From assembly GCA_036396535.1 (NCBI GenBank), contig DASWKR010000033.1, positions 1 through 41,280 on the forward strand: a stretch of 41,280 nucleotides of DNA, read 5' to 3'. Source of the DNA: Acidimicrobiia bacterium. GTDB lineage: Bacteria > Actinomycetota > Acidimicrobiia > Spongiisociales > UBA5794. Positions 27,230 through 36,231 of the stretch are shown piece after piece; positions within the stretch are counted from its first letter, which is position 1, and each line of letters starts with the position of its first letter. Under the pieces are notes generated by a model. That model made no database searches. It saw nothing but the letters and a program-made list of their open reading frames with translations, and was not told where the DNA came from. The position numbers and the translations under genes were made by a program.

Positions 27230-29242
27230 TCACCTGACCGATTCAGAGAGGTCCCGCAGCTCGCGCTTCAGCTCGTTGATCTCGTCCCGCAGCCTGGCGG
27301 CGTACTCGAAGCGCAGCTCGGCGGCGGCTTCGTGCATCTCTTCCTCGAGGCTCTGAACGAGCCTGCGCATGTCGTCCATCGGCAGCTCGAGCGGGAGGCG
27401 CTCTCGGACCTCGCGGGCCCTGCGCTCGGCAGCGGGAGCGGCACCCGACTGGACGAGGTCGAGTATGTCGGAGACGCGCTTGCGGATGGTCTGCGGATCG
27501 ATGCCGTGCTCCTCGTTGAACCGGCGCTGCCGCATGCGCCGCCTGTTCGTCTCGTTGATCGCCCGCTGCATCGAGTCGGTCACGTTGTCGGCGTACATCA
27601 CCACCTGGCCCTCGACGTTCCTGGCGGCCCGGCCGATCGTCTGGATCAGGCTGGTCTGCGAGCGGAGGAAACCCTCCTTGTCGGCGTCGAGGATCGCCAC
27701 CAGCGAGACCTCGGGGAGATCGAGGCCCTCGCGCAACAGGTTGATGCCGACCAGGACGTCGTACTCACCGAGCCGCAGGTCGCGCAGGATCTGGACCCGC
27801 TCCAGTGTGTCGATGTCGGAGTGCAGGTAGCGAGCCCGCACTCCGAGCTCGAGCAGGTAGTCGGTGAGATCCTCGGCCATCTTCTTCGTCAGCGTCGTGA
27901 CGAGCACCCTCTGGTCACTCTCGGCCCGCATCCTGATCTCCTCGACGAGGTCGTCGATCTGGCCCTTGGTCGGCCTGACGACCACCTCGGGATCGACGAG
28001 ACCCGTCGGGCGGATGATCTGCTCGACGACCTGAGTCGACACGTCGAGCTCCCACTGGGCGGGCGTCGCAGACAGGAGCACGACCTGGTTGGCGCGCTCG
28101 TACCACTCGTCGAACGTGAGCGGCCGGTTGTCGAGCGCCGATGGAAGGCGGAAGCCGTGCTCGACGAGCACGTCCTTCCTGCTCCTGTCGCCTGCGAACT
28201 GCCCGTGGATCTGCGGGATCGTGACGTGGCTCTCGTCGATGACCATGAGAAAGTCGTCGGGGAAGTAGTCGAGGAGGGTGTACGGCGGCTCCCCTGCCGA
28301 GCGCCCGTCGAGGTAGCGGGAGTAGTTCTCGATGCCGGAGCAGAAGCCGACCTCACGCATCATCTCCATGTCGTAGGCGGTGCGCATCCTGAGGCGTTGC
28401 GCCTCGAGTAGCTTGCCCGACCTCTCGAGCTCGCCGAGGCGCTCGTGCAGCTCGACCTCGATGCCGGTGATCGCCTTCTCCAACCGATCGCGGCTCGTCA
28501 CGTAGTGGGTCGCCGGGTACACCCACAGCTCGCTGAGCTCGTCGATCACCTCCCCCGTGAGCGGGTTCATCTGGATGATGCGCTCGACCTCGTCCCCGAA
28601 GTACTCGACGCGGAAGATCGTCTCCTCGTAGGAAGGGAACACCTCGAGCGTGTCACCTTTCACGCGGAACCGGCCCCGCACCAGGTTCACCTCGTTGCGC
28701 TCGTACTGGATGTCGACGAGGCGACGCACCGCGAAGTCGAGCGGCAGCTCCACACCCCGCACGAGCCTGAGGAGCTGACCTTGGTACTGCTCGGGTGAGC
28801 CGAGCCCGTAGATGGCCGACACCGAGGCGACGATGACGACGTCCCGGCGCGTCAGCAGCGCGGCGGTGGCGGAGTGGCGGAGCCGGTCGATCTCGTCGTT
28901 GACGGTCGACTCCTTCTCGATGTACGTGTCCGTCTGCGGGATGTACGCCTCAGGCTGGTAGTAGTCGTAGTAGCTGACGAAATACTCGACCCGGTTCTCC
29001 TTGAAGAACTGGCGAAACTCGTTGGCCAGCTGGGCGGCGAGCGCCTTGTTCGGGGCGAGCACCAGGGTCGGCTTCTGCACCTGCTCCACCACCCATGCAA
29101 TGGTGGCCGACTTCCCCGAGCCGGTGATCCCGAGGAGGGTCTGGAAACGGTCGCCTCGCTTCACGCCCTCGGAGAGGCGCGCGATCGCCTCGGGCTGGTC
29201 GCCCGCAGGCGCGAAATCGGACTCCACCCTCAGTGCCGGCAT
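27230..29242 (-). CDS. uvrB: Excinuclease ABC subunit B
   Basis: This 670-residue DNA-damage verification helicase has Walker A GITGSGKS (38-45), the beta-hairpin and flanking region ([35 protein letters not shown]), helicase motifs ([53 protein letters not shown]) and a C-terminal UVR domain that contacts UvrC ([19 protein letters not shown]). The ATG at 29242 matches the family N-terminus. It has no Shine-Dalgarno but has TACGCT 8 nt upstream, suggesting a leaderless message. The open frame upstream is a shadow of coaE. Confidence 0.97.
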   Translation of the reverse strand: MPALRVESDFAPAGDQPEAIARLSEGVKRGDRFQTLLGITGSGKSATIAWVVEQVQKPTLVLAPNKALAAQLANEFRQFFKENRVEYFVSYYDYYQPEAYIPQTDTYIEKESTVNDEIDRLRHSATAALLTRRDVVIVASVSAIYGLGSPEQYQGQLLRLVRGVELPLDFAVRRLVDIQYERNEVNLVRGRFRVKGDTLEVFPSYEETIFRVEYFGDEVERIIQMNPLTGEVIDELSELWVYPATHYVTSRDRLEKAITGIEVELHERLGELERSGKLLEAQRLRMRTAYDMEMMREVGFCSGIENYSRYLDGRSAGEPPYTLLDYFPDDFLMVIDESHVTIPQIHGQFAGDRSRKDVLVEHGFRLPSALDNRPLTFDEWYERANQVVLLSATPAQWELDVSTQVVEQIIRPTGLVDPEVVVRPTKGQIDDLVEEIRMRAESDQRVLVTTLTKKMAEDLTDYLLELGVRARYLHSDIDTLERVQILRDLRLGEYDVLVGINLLREGLDLPEVSLVAILDADKEGFLRSQTSLIQTIGRAARNVEGQVVMYADNVTDSMQRAINETNRRRMRQRRFNEEHGIDPQTIRKRVSDILDLVQSGAAPAAERRAREVRERLPLELPMDDMRRLVQSLEEEMHEAAAELRFEYAARLRDEINELKRELRDLSESVR

Positions 29243-29250
29243 CGACGTGG

Positions 29251-29256
29251 AGCGTA
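29251..29256 (-). promoter_or_regulatory. Leaderless-type -10 box of uvrB
   Basis: TACGCT (minus strand) ends 8 nt before the uvrB ATG, in the 44-bp gap after coaE. There is no Shine-Dalgarno and no obvious -35 or LexA-like box. Confidence 0.5.
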
Positions 29257-29286
29257 CCCGGTGGGTGCGACAAGAACGGCGGGCCC

Positions 29287-29886
29287 TCAGGCATCTCCCG
29301 AGACGTCGCGCCACAGGGCCTCGACCTGGCGGGCCAGGCCGTCGAGCGAACCGTCGTTGCTGATGACACGGTGCGCCCTTCCCAGCCATTCGGCCCTCGT
29401 CGGCTGGCTCGCCATCCGGTGCCTGGCGTCTACCTCGCCGATGCCGCGATCGAGCGCCCGCGACAGCCGGACGTCGTCGGGGGCGTCGACGAGGACCTCC
29501 ACCCACCCGTCTCCGACGAGATCCGCCGCAACGGGCAACTCGACGGCGACCGGCACGTCGCCGGCGTCGGCCACCCTGCGGGCGATCTCGGCAGCGATGT
29601 GCGGATGGGTGAGCTCCTCGAGCCGTTCGAGCTCCTCGTGGTCGGAGAAGACGATCCCAGCGAGCGCCGCCCTGTCGATGCGACCCGCCGACACCGCCTC
29701 GGGCCACTCGGCGGCCACCGCTGCGAACGCCGGGCCGTCCGGCTCGAGGACGGCGTGGCCGATCCGATCCGATTCGATGACGACGACTCCCTGCGCCTCG
29801 AGCATGGCGGCCACTGTGCTCTTTCCCGAGCCGATCCCGCCGCGGATGGCGATACGGACGGGGCGCCGAAAGGTCGAGCCGGGCAT
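29287..29886 (-). CDS. coaE: Dephospho-CoA kinase
   Basis: This 199-residue kinase performs the last step of coenzyme A synthesis, phosphorylating the 3'-hydroxyl of dephospho-CoA. The P-loop GGIGSGKST is at 16-24. The family pattern follows with Asp/Arg after the second strand ([16 protein letters not shown]) and the lid/substrate region ([18 protein letters not shown]-like [10 protein letters not shown]). The length is normal for a single-domain enzyme. The ATG at 29886 has no Shine-Dalgarno and has TACAGT 7 nt upstream. In other actinobacteria coaE lies next to rpsA; here ~10 kb separate them. Confidence 0.95.
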   Translation of the reverse strand: MPGSTFRRPVRIAIRGGIGSGKSTVAAMLEAQGVVVIESDRIGHAVLEPDGPAFAAVAAEWPEAVSAGRIDRAALAGIVFSDHEELERLEELTHPHIAAEIARRVADAGDVPVAVELPVAADLVGDGWVEVLVDAPDDVRLSRALDRGIGEVDARHRMASQPTRAEWLGRAHRVISNDGSLDGLARQVEALWRDVSGDA

Positions 29887-29893
29887 GCGGGCG

Positions 29894-29903
29894 ACTGTAC
29901 CCT
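29894..29903. promoter_or_regulatory. Overlapping divergent leaderless-type -10 boxes (coaE and kinase)
   Basis: In the 24-bp gap between the two start codons, TACAGT (minus, 29894-29899) lies 7 nt before the coaE ATG and TACCCT (plus, 29898-29903) lies 7 nt before the kinase ATG. The boxes share two bases, so two polymerases could not bind together. Each start codon sits in a copy of GGCATGC (29882-29888 and 29908-29914), 26 bp apart. Confidence 0.55.
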
Positions 29904-29910
29904 TGCAGGC

Positions 29911-31398
29911 ATGCTGGCCACCCGTCCGGCCTGGGAGAACCGGCTCGACCGCATGGGGTCCGGGCTGTTCTGGGTGTCGTTCACGGCCGGCGCCGTGGTC
30001 ACGCTCGCAGGGGGTCTGTCCGCAGGCGAGATCCTCTCGGCCGTCCTCACCGGCGCCTATGTCGTCGTGATGCAGGTGGCGCCTCGCCGCTACCGGAACC
30101 TCACGATGGTGGGGGAGCTCCTCGCCATCGGCGGCGTCGTCATCTCGCTGATCGCCATCTCGCTGACGGGCGGGATCACCAGCCCGTACGTGTTGTTCGC
30201 GGCCACGCCGACGTTCTTCGCCTCCGCCTTCCTCGGCAGGCGGATCGGGTTCGAGACTGCCCTGCTCTCGTCGCTCGGACTCATCGTCGTCCTCATGGCG
30301 CTCGACCAGGAGCTCCTCACCACCCAGCTCCTCCAGACGATCCTCCTGTACCTGCTCATCGCCCTCACGTTCTCCCAGGCCCGTCGGATCCTCATCGAAG
30401 AGGGCGCCAAGTCACGAGCCGCCACGCTGCGAACCCAACGGCTCGAAGCAGCCAACTCGTTGCTGTCGAGCCTGTCCGAGCTTGCGAACTCCGCCGAGCT
30501 GAACCCGATGACGGTCGGGTACGCCGCCTTGCGCGACCTCGCCAACGCGGTGCCGATATCGGCAGGAGAGGTGTCGATGCGCGACGACGAAGGGTCTGTC
30601 GTCGTCGCCAGGCGCGGCGAGCCTGACCCTTCCTCGCAGCGGCTCGTGCTGCCGATGGACGTCGCCGGCAGGAACCTCGGCGACGTCGTGCTCTGGGCCG
30701 AGCCCGGGTCGACGCTCGTCGACCACCGCGAGACCATCGACAACGCCATGCGGCCGGTCGAGCTGGCGTTCGACAACATCCGGCTGCTCCAGCAGATCGC
30801 CCGGCGGGCCGTTGCCGAGGAGCGCACCAGGGTGGCTCGCGAGCTGCACGACGAGATCGGGCCGTCACTGGCGTCGCTCGGCCTGACCATCGACACGCTG
30901 ATGCTCCAGCCGGATGTGGGCGGGCACACGGCCCACCAGCTCGAGCAGATCCGCAGGCACGTCACCAGCCTCGTCGAGGAGGTGAGGGGCGCAGTGTCCG
31001 ACCTGAGGCACGAGAGTGTCTCCAGCATCGTCCAGCACACGCACCGACTGGCCGCCGAGCTGAGCAGCGACGGCCCCGGCATCGACGTCGACATCAACGA
31101 GCGCCGCCCGCCGCGCGGTCAGATCGCGACTGAGATCGCAGCGATCCTCACAGAGGTGGTGCGCAACGCGGTGGCGCATGCCGACGCCACACTCATCAAG
31201 GTGGGCGGCTACGTCGACCGCGACCGGGGCAGCCTCGTGGTCGAGGACGATGGCGTCGGCTTCGACACGGACGCACGGCCGAGAGGCCACTACGGGCTGA
31301 TCGGGATCCAGGAGAGAGCGTCCGAGGCGGGTGCCAAGCTCGAGATCGAGTCGCATCGCGGCGTCGGAACATTGGTTAGGTTGTCGTGGGGAAGTTGA
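29911..31398 (+). CDS. Sensor histidine kinase, NarL-system type (HisKA_3)
   Basis: This 495-residue kinase has an N-terminal membrane part of about five to six helices (~15-155), a GAF-like region (~185-290), a HisKA_3 dimerisation domain with the phosphorylated His313 ([13 protein letters not shown]), and a HATPase_c domain with Asn419 ([12 protein letters not shown]) and the G1 box DDGVGFD (446-452). It has no known ligand-binding fold outside the membrane, so the signal is probably sensed in or at the membrane. The ATG at 29911 has TACCCT 7 nt upstream and no Shine-Dalgarno. Its partner regulator follows 6 nt after the stop. Confidence 0.93.
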   Translation: MLATRPAWENRLDRMGSGLFWVSFTAGAVVTLAGGLSAGEILSAVLTGAYVVVMQVAPRRYRNLTMVGELLAIGGVVISLIAISLTGGITSPYVLFAATPTFFASAFLGRRIGFETALLSSLGLIVVLMALDQELLTTQLLQTILLYLLIALTFSQARRILIEEGAKSRAATLRTQRLEAANSLLSSLSELANSAELNPMTVGYAALRDLANAVPISAGEVSMRDDEGSVVVARRGEPDPSSQRLVLPMDVAGRNLGDVVLWAEPGSTLVDHRETIDNAMRPVELAFDNIRLLQQIARRAVAEERTRVARELHDEIGPSLASLGLTIDTLMLQPDVGGHTAHQLEQIRRHVTSLVEEVRGAVSDLRHESVSSIVQHTHRLAAELSSDGPGIDVDINERRPPRGQIATEIAAILTEVVRNAVAHADATLIKVGGYVDRDRGSLVVEDDGVGFDTDARPRGHYGLIGIQERASEAGAKLEIESHRGVGTLVRLSWGS

Positions 31399-31404
31399 GG
31401 ACAC

Positions 31405-32046
31405 ATGACGTTCCGCATCGTCATCGCCGATGACCATCGCCTGCTCCTGGAGGGGCTGAGCCAAGCGCTCGACAGCATCCCGGACATCAGCGTGGCCGGC
31501 CTGGCGTCGAACGGCCAGGAGCTGATCACGGCGATCGAGGAGCACACGCCCGACGTGCTGCTCGTCGACATCGAGATGCCGGTCATGACGGGACTGGCGG
31601 CTCTCTCGAACGTCACGGATCCACCGCCGGCGATCGTCGTGACGATGCACACCGATGAGGAGCAGAGGCGCAGGGCGGCTGCGGCCGGAGCGGTGGGGTT
31701 TCTCTCCAAGTCGACTCCGCTGCCCGACCTCGCCGCCGCGATTCGCGCCGTGGCGAGGGGGGAGACGCTCATGGATCCGGCCGCGCTGTCCGAAACGCTC
31801 GACCGGCACCGCGCCCCCGTGCTCGACGCTGGAGCGGCTGCGCTCACCGCACGGGAACGAGAGTTGCTGAGGCTTCTCGCCTCCGGCGTCAGCAGCACGG
31901 AGGACCTGGCCGACCGTCTCTTCATCTCCCAGAAGACGGTGAAGAACCACCTCGCCAGCATCTACGAGAAGTTGGCGATCACGGACAGGGCACAAGCGGC
32001 CGTCGAGGCCATCAGGCTCGGCTTACACCGTGATCAGACGTCCTGA
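31405..32046 (+). CDS. Two-component response regulator, NarL/FixJ family
   Basis: This 213-residue regulator has an N-terminal receiver with acidic pocket (ADD near 8-10), phospho-acceptor Asp55 (LLVDIEMP), Thr80 and Lys102 (FLSKST). The C-terminal LuxR-type helix-turn-helix spans ~143-205 (LTARERELLRLLASG; ISQKTVKNHLASIYEKL). A GAGGACAC Shine-Dalgarno precedes the ATG. It is co-transcribed with the kinase. Two pilin genes follow in the same direction and the tad operon lies just beyond, so pilus expression is a plausible target, but no binding site is recognisable. Confidence 0.94.
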   Translation: MTFRIVIADDHRLLLEGLSQALDSIPDISVAGLASNGQELITAIEEHTPDVLLVDIEMPVMTGLAALSNVTDPPPAIVVTMHTDEEQRRRAAAAGAVGFLSKSTPLPDLAAAIRAVARGETLMDPAALSETLDRHRAPVLDAGAAALTARERELLRLLASGVSSTEDLADRLFISQKTVKNHLASIYEKLAITDRAQAAVEAIRLGLHRDQTS

Positions 32047-32177
32047 CGGCGCTATGATCACCCGAAATGCGCCCTGACCTGGGTGTCTGCATTTGGGTCG
32101 CACGGCCTATTGAGTCACGGAGCGTGTTCGCCGATATTTGCTAACGGATCACCCTGCCAACAGGAGGTAAGAACCAG

Positions 32178-32351
32178 ATGCTTCGCATGTGGACGGCCCT
32201 TCAGAGCCGACTCGTACGGAACGAAGAGGGAGCCAGCCTCGTGGAGTACGCACTCCTCGTCGCACTGATCGCAGTCGTGGCAATCATCGCCATCACCGTG
32301 GTTGGTAAGAAGGTTTCCAACAACTTCGACAGCATTGCCCAAGAGCTGTAA
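32178..32351 (+). CDS. flp: Flp-type pilin
   Basis: This 57-residue pilin precursor begins MLRMWTALQSRLVRNEEGASLVEYALL. A basic leader is followed by G-A-S-L-V-E-Y, the prepilin processing site of Flp pilins (cleavage after Gly, conserved Glu at +5 and Tyr at +6), then one hydrophobic helix (LLVALIAVVAIIAITVVG) and a short tail (KKVSNNFDSIAQEL). An excellent AGGAGGT Shine-Dalgarno precedes the ATG. It would be the subunit polymerised by the Tad proteins encoded on the opposite strand downstream. It is followed by a clear terminator hairpin. Confidence 0.93.
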   Translation: MLRMWTALQSRLVRNEEGASLVEYALLVALIAVVAIIAITVVGKKVSNNFDSIAQEL

Positions 32352-32371
32352 AGCTGCAGGCAAGAACTCGG

Positions 32372-32397
32372 AGAGGGCGCCCACCGGGGCGCCCTCT
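32372..32397 (+). terminator. Terminator hairpin after first Flp pilin
   Basis: AGAGGGCGCCC pairs perfectly with GGGCGCCCTCT around the loop ACCG, 21 nt beyond the pilin stop, and is followed by TCGCGTTCT. A strong GC-rich stem with a short T-containing tail supports intrinsic termination. Confidence 0.8.
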
Positions 32398-32602
32398 TCG
32401 CGTTCTGGGTCTCGGATCGGCTCGATCCCCTACCTGGGGCGATTAGGTCGAACGACCCATGTCCCCACGGTGGCGGCCCCGTTACCGTGAGTGACGACAA
32501 GGAGCCGGATCGGCCCGTATGCGCCCCGGAGGGCCGAGACGGGCCGATGAGCGTGATCGCCAGGGGGCGGCGAGAGCACTGTGTGGGAAAGGTGGGCGTT
32601 CG

Positions 32603-32764
32603 ATGGCACGGATCCGCTCGTTCATCGCGGATGAGAACGGCGCAAGCCTCGTCGAGTACGCCTTGCTGGTAGCGCTCATCGCGCTCGTGGCGTTCGTAGC
32701 GGTCGCCACACTCGGCAAGAGCGTCTCGAACTCCTTCGACAGCATGGGCCAGGGCCTCCCCTGA
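32603..32764 (+). CDS. flp: Flp-type pilin, second copy
   Basis: This 53-residue paralogue of the upstream pilin is MARIRSFIADENGASLVEYA, then a hydrophobic helix (LVALIALVAFVAVATLG) and tail KSVSNSFDSMGQGLP. The same G-A-S-L-V-E-Y processing site is present. Its leader is shorter and its tail less charged than in the first copy. AAAGGTGG ~13-15 nt upstream is a weak ribosome binding site. A terminator separates it from the first copy, so the two pilins can be expressed at different levels. It is probably a minor or alternative pilin. Confidence 0.9.
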   Translation: MARIRSFIADENGASLVEYALLVALIALVAFVAVATLGKSVSNSFDSMGQGLP

Positions 32765-32794
32765 GTCCGCCCATCCCCTGACCCTCATCGCGGC

Positions 32795-34225
32795 CTATGA
32801 GGGCGCTTCGTAAACCGCAAAGTGGTCGTCGCGGTACGCCGCAAGCCAGTAGGCCTCCACCAGGGCGTGTTCCAGGCGGGAGTCGACGGCCACGATCGCC
32901 TGGTTGAGCCCATATCGGGCGAACAGCGCCTCCCAGCCGCGTCCCGCCTGTGCTTCGAGCACTGCACGCATCTCGCCCGCTCCGTAGAGCTCCGCCCTGT
33001 CGTCGATGAGAACGCGCCGCCCCGGCCATTCCTGGTAGATGAGCAGTCCACCCTCGCCGATCCCGTGGAAAGCGGGACCGGCACCGAGAGCGGCAATGGC
33101 ATCCCGTGTGGGGAACACGGTTGGGCTCAATCCCACGGGCCGGAAGAGACCGAGCGCCACGATGAAGAACAGGGCACCTGCAACCGCGACATTGAGGACG
33201 CGACTCTCAGACGTCGCCCGCCCGGCACGGGACGGCACCGCAGCCGCCGCGAACGGAGCAAGCACGATCACGGCGGGCATCAGGTTGCGCACCGCAGTCA
33301 TGCCGAAGGCGGCGAACGGGACGATGACCCACAGGTCCCGGCTCTCGACATCCCGACGCGCCAACCCGATGACCACCAACGTCACGACGATGAAGAACGG
33401 CCACGTCCGGTGGTCGGTCAATGACGGTCGCTGCCACTCCTCGATGAGGTCGAGCGCCTCCCGGTTCGTCGCGAAGTCGACGATGATCCCCCAGAGCGCA
33501 AGCCCGTGCGCCGTGAGCGACACCCCGATCGCCGAGAGTCCCAGCGCGACGGCGGCCCGCCCCGAACGGCGCTGTACGGCGACCAGCGCGATGAATCCGA
33601 GCCCGATGACGAACGAGCCGTGCACGCATGCCCACAGCCACAGGATGGGCGGGAGCGCCCACCACTGTGGGCGGGCGCGGTCCGATGCGAGCACGACGAG
33701 CGCCATGAGCGGGAAAGCGAGCGCGGCCGGGCGGGGAAACGAGAACGGCACGGTCATCCACGCCACGAGGAGCATCCCGACGACCATGCCCCCATGGCCG
33801 GACCGGCGTCGGCGCATCGTGATCCCGACGAGCGCCACGGCGCACGCCATCGAAGAGAACACCACCCAGGGCGCCCATCCGATGCCGCCGGCGGCTCGCT
33901 CGAGGGCGCCGTAGCCGAGCTCGGCCAGCCAGGACTGGGTGCGCCACGGCTCGCCGCTGTGGGTCAGCGAGAAGGGGTCGGAGCGGAGCACCTCGCCGGC
34001 ATCGAGTTGAACCGTGCCGGCCCGGACGTGCCACAGGAACGAGTTGTCGGTGAAGACCCGGGTCGCCGACCACGCCAGGACGATGAACGGCACGCCGAGC
34101 CAGAGCCTGCGTAGGGTGAGAACCGATTCCCGCACCGATGGCTCCTCGACAGCCGCGTCGTCCCGGCCGTCTTCACCGACGCCCGGCTGTGACGTTACCG
34201 CGGCGAGGCGCCGCGGTGGGGTCAT
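32795..34225 (-). CDS. Polytopic membrane protein, GT-C glycosyltransferase-like, function unknown
   Basis: This 476-residue protein has about ten membrane helices. After the first helix it has an extracytoplasmic loop FLWHVRAGTVQLDAGEVLRS, followed by DPFSLTHSGEPWRTQSWLAE, a pattern shared by uncharacterised bacterial membrane proteins related to GT-C glycosyltransferases. The C-terminal ~120 residues are soluble (GGLLIYQEWPGRRVLIDDRA, then AELYGAGEM). It begins 42 nt after tadC in the same direction, so it probably belongs to the pilus operon. A role in glycosylating pilin or surface material is possible but unproven. Its 3' end faces the second pilin gene, 30 bp away. Confidence 0.75.
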   Translation of the reverse strand: MTPPRRLAAVTSQPGVGEDGRDDAAVEEPSVRESVLTLRRLWLGVPFIVLAWSATRVFTDNSFLWHVRAGTVQLDAGEVLRSDPFSLTHSGEPWRTQSWLAELGYGALERAAGGIGWAPWVVFSSMACAVALVGITMRRRRSGHGGMVVGMLLVAWMTVPFSFPRPAALAFPLMALVVLASDRARPQWWALPPILWLWACVHGSFVIGLGFIALVAVQRRSGRAAVALGLSAIGVSLTAHGLALWGIIVDFATNREALDLIEEWQRPSLTDHRTWPFFIVVTLVVIGLARRDVESRDLWVIVPFAAFGMTAVRNLMPAVIVLAPFAAAAVPSRAGRATSESRVLNVAVAGALFFIVALGLFRPVGLSPTVFPTRDAIAALGAGPAFHGIGEGGLLIYQEWPGRRVLIDDRAELYGAGEMRAVLEAQAGRGWEALFARYGLNQAIVAVDSRLEHALVEAYWLAAYRDDHFAVYEAPS

Positions 34226-34267
34226 CGTGAGCTCGCCGCAGCCACAGCCGTTCGCCCGGAGGGAACG

Positions 34268-35170
34268 CTACAGGTTCAGGTTCTGGACGATCTGCACGGC
34301 CGCCGGGCCGAGGAGCACGACGAAGATGCTCGGGAAGATGCAGAGCACGAGCGGGAAGACCATCTTCACGGGAGCTGCGAACGCTCGCTCCTGAGCCTTC
34401 TGGCGCCTCCGCACCCTGATCTCGTCTGCCTGCACTCGAAGCATCCGAGAGATGGAGACACCGAAGGCGTCCGCCTGGTTCATCGACAGGATGAAGCTGT
34501 TCAGGTCCTCGACGTCGGTCCGCTCGGCGAGTGACCTCATGGCGTCGTGGCGGCTGACACCGACCCTGGTCTCCTGGAGCATCCGCGAGAACTCGTCGGA
34601 GAGCTCTCCCGGGACGTTCTGGACGACGCGACCGAGTGCGGCCTCGAACCCGAGGCCCGCCTCGACGCTGATGACGAGGAGGTCGATGATGTCCGGGAGG
34701 TCGTGCTCCATGGCGCCCCGCCGCTCGTCGATCCTGCGGCTCAGGATGGCATCGGCACCGAAAACGCCCATGAGGAGGAACAACCCTCCGACGACGAGCT
34801 TCTGGAGCCCCGGAAGGAAGCCCTGCACGGCGACCCAGGCGACGATGCCGCCGATCGTCGTGAGGACCCGAAGCGCGGCCCACGAGTTGGCGTCGACGCG
34901 GGGGAACCAGCCGGCCACCTGGAGGCGCCGGTTGACTCGTGCCGCCCAGCCCTGGGGCGTGAACCGCATCGCGAAGCGTCCGACCCTCTGCACCATCGGC
35001 GCGACGGCGCGCTGCGCGAAGTCGGCCTGGAGCAGCTCCTCACGGGATTGAAGGCTGAGGAGGCGGCCCCGCGTCCTCTCCCCCGCCCGCACGACGCCGA
35101 GCCCGACGTACCACGCCAGGGCGGCGGCGGTGATGGACACCGACATCACGGAGATGAGCAGGTAATCCAT
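34268..35170 (-). CDS. tadC: Tad pilus platform protein TadC (type II secretion F domain)
   Basis: This 300-residue inner-membrane platform protein has an N-terminal helix (LLISVMSVSITAAALAWYVG), a cytoplasmic region, two helices near 90-120, the T2SSF domain (HDLPDIIDLLVISVEAGLGFE; LNSFILSMNQADAFGVSISRML) and a C-terminal helix pair. Its ATG shares one base with the tadB stop. It works with TadB and the TadA ATPase to assemble Flp pilin into a pilus. Its size and gene position are typical of TadC. Confidence 0.92.
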   Translation of the reverse strand: MDYLLISVMSVSITAAALAWYVGLGVVRAGERTRGRLLSLQSREELLQADFAQRAVAPMVQRVGRFAMRFTPQGWAARVNRRLQVAGWFPRVDANSWAALRVLTTIGGIVAWVAVQGFLPGLQKLVVGGLFLLMGVFGADAILSRRIDERRGAMEHDLPDIIDLLVISVEAGLGFEAALGRVVQNVPGELSDEFSRMLQETRVGVSRHDAMRSLAERTDVEDLNSFILSMNQADAFGVSISRMLRVQADEIRVRRRQKAQERAFAAPVKMVFPLVLCIFPSIFVVLLGPAAVQIVQNLNL

Positions 35171-36231
35171 CAGACGTTCACCTTCACGATCTTGTTGAGC
35201 CAGACGATGCCGGCGACGAGCATGACGAGGGCGCCGACGACGGCGATGATGCCGCCGGTGTTCCTGAAGAGGGGCTGGAGGTAGGTCGGATTCGTCAGGT
35301 ACAGGAAGGCGAACAGCCCGAACGGCAACCCTCCGAGCACCATGGCCGAGATGCGGCCTTCAGCAGTGAGCGCCTTCATCTCACGCCGCAGGCGGTTGCG
35401 CTGCAGCATCGTGTTGGCAGCCGTCTGGAGCACCTCCGCCAGGTTGCCACCGACTTCGCGCTGGATGCTTATGGCGAGCACGGCCCACTCGAAGTCGACC
35501 GAGCCCATGCGGGTGGCGACGTCGGTGAGGGCGTCGACCGGCGAGCGACCGAGTCGCGTCTCGCTCATGGCTCTGCCGAACTCCCGGGCCGTCGGGTCTG
35601 CCGCCTCGGAGGCGACCGCCTCGACCGCCTGCAGGAGCGAATAGCCGGCTCGCAGCGATGTCGAGATCAGGTTGAGGGTGTCCGGAAGCTGCCGCTCGAA
35701 CTTCGACCGCTCCCTGCCTGCAACCATCTGGACCGTCATCCCGCTCAGCACCATCGTGACGACTGCGGCGATTGCCGCGACGAGCAGGCTCCTGGCGAAG
35801 AGCCCGCCGACGATCCCGACGATGAAGGCGATCCCGATCATGCCGGCGATCGCCTCGCCCGGCCGGAGTGGCAAGTTCGCCTGCGCCAGCGCGGTGTCGA
35901 TCACGTCGAGCAGGCCGCGTTGCTCGGCGACGCTCTCCGCCTGGTTCACGAACCGGCGGAGCAGCGGGAAGTTGGCCAGCCGTCCCCGGTCCTCCCTCTG
36001 ACCGGAGTAGGCGCCCAGCCTGCCCTGCAGATCGCGCTCGACGGCCTTGTTCGGCCCGAACAGGAGCACGATGAGCAGGAACAACGCCACCGCCGCCCCG
36101 ATCGAGCCGAGCAGGACGAACGAGGTGTTCGGGTCTCCCGAACCGGCGTCCTGGGCGAACGCAGGGGCGGAGGTCATCACGACCGCCCCGGCGATCACCA
36201 ATGCGATTGCTGTCAGTCGTTTCACGGTCAT
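35170..36231 (-). CDS. tadB: Tad pilus platform protein TadB (type II secretion F domain)
   Basis: This 353-residue membrane protein has an N-terminal signal-like segment (LTAIALVIAGAVVMTSAPAFA), a second helix (FLLIVLLFG), a pair of helices near 125-175, the T2SSF domain (FERQLPDTLNLISTSLRAGY; EWAVLAISIQREVGGNLAEVL) and two C-terminal helices. The ATG at 36231 overlaps the tadA stop as ATGA. The apparent signal peptide with an AFA|Q-like end is unusual and may instead be an extra membrane anchor. The partner platform protein TadC follows directly. Confidence 0.92.
   Translation of the reverse strand: MTVKRLTAIALVIAGAVVMTSAPAFAQDAGSGDPNTSFVLLGSIGAAVALFLLIVLLFGPNKAVERDLQGRLGAYSGQREDRGRLANFPLLRRFVNQAESVAEQRGLLDVIDTALAQANLPLRPGEAIAGMIGIAFIVGIVGGLFARSLLVAAIAAVVTMVLSGMTVQMVAGRERSKFERQLPDTLNLISTSLRAGYSLLQAVEAVASEAADPTAREFGRAMSETRLGRSPVDALTDVATRMGSVDFEWAVLAISIQREVGGNLAEVLQTAANTMLQRNRLRREMKALTAEGRISAMVLGGLPFGLFAFLYLTNPTYLQPLFRNTGGIIAVVGALVMLVAGIVWLNKIVKVNV

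Noticed and set aside
32487-32672. Small GTG-started frame before the second pilin
   Set aside because: It overlaps the pilin in another frame, its second half is a shadow of the pilin leader, and no ribosome binding site is present.
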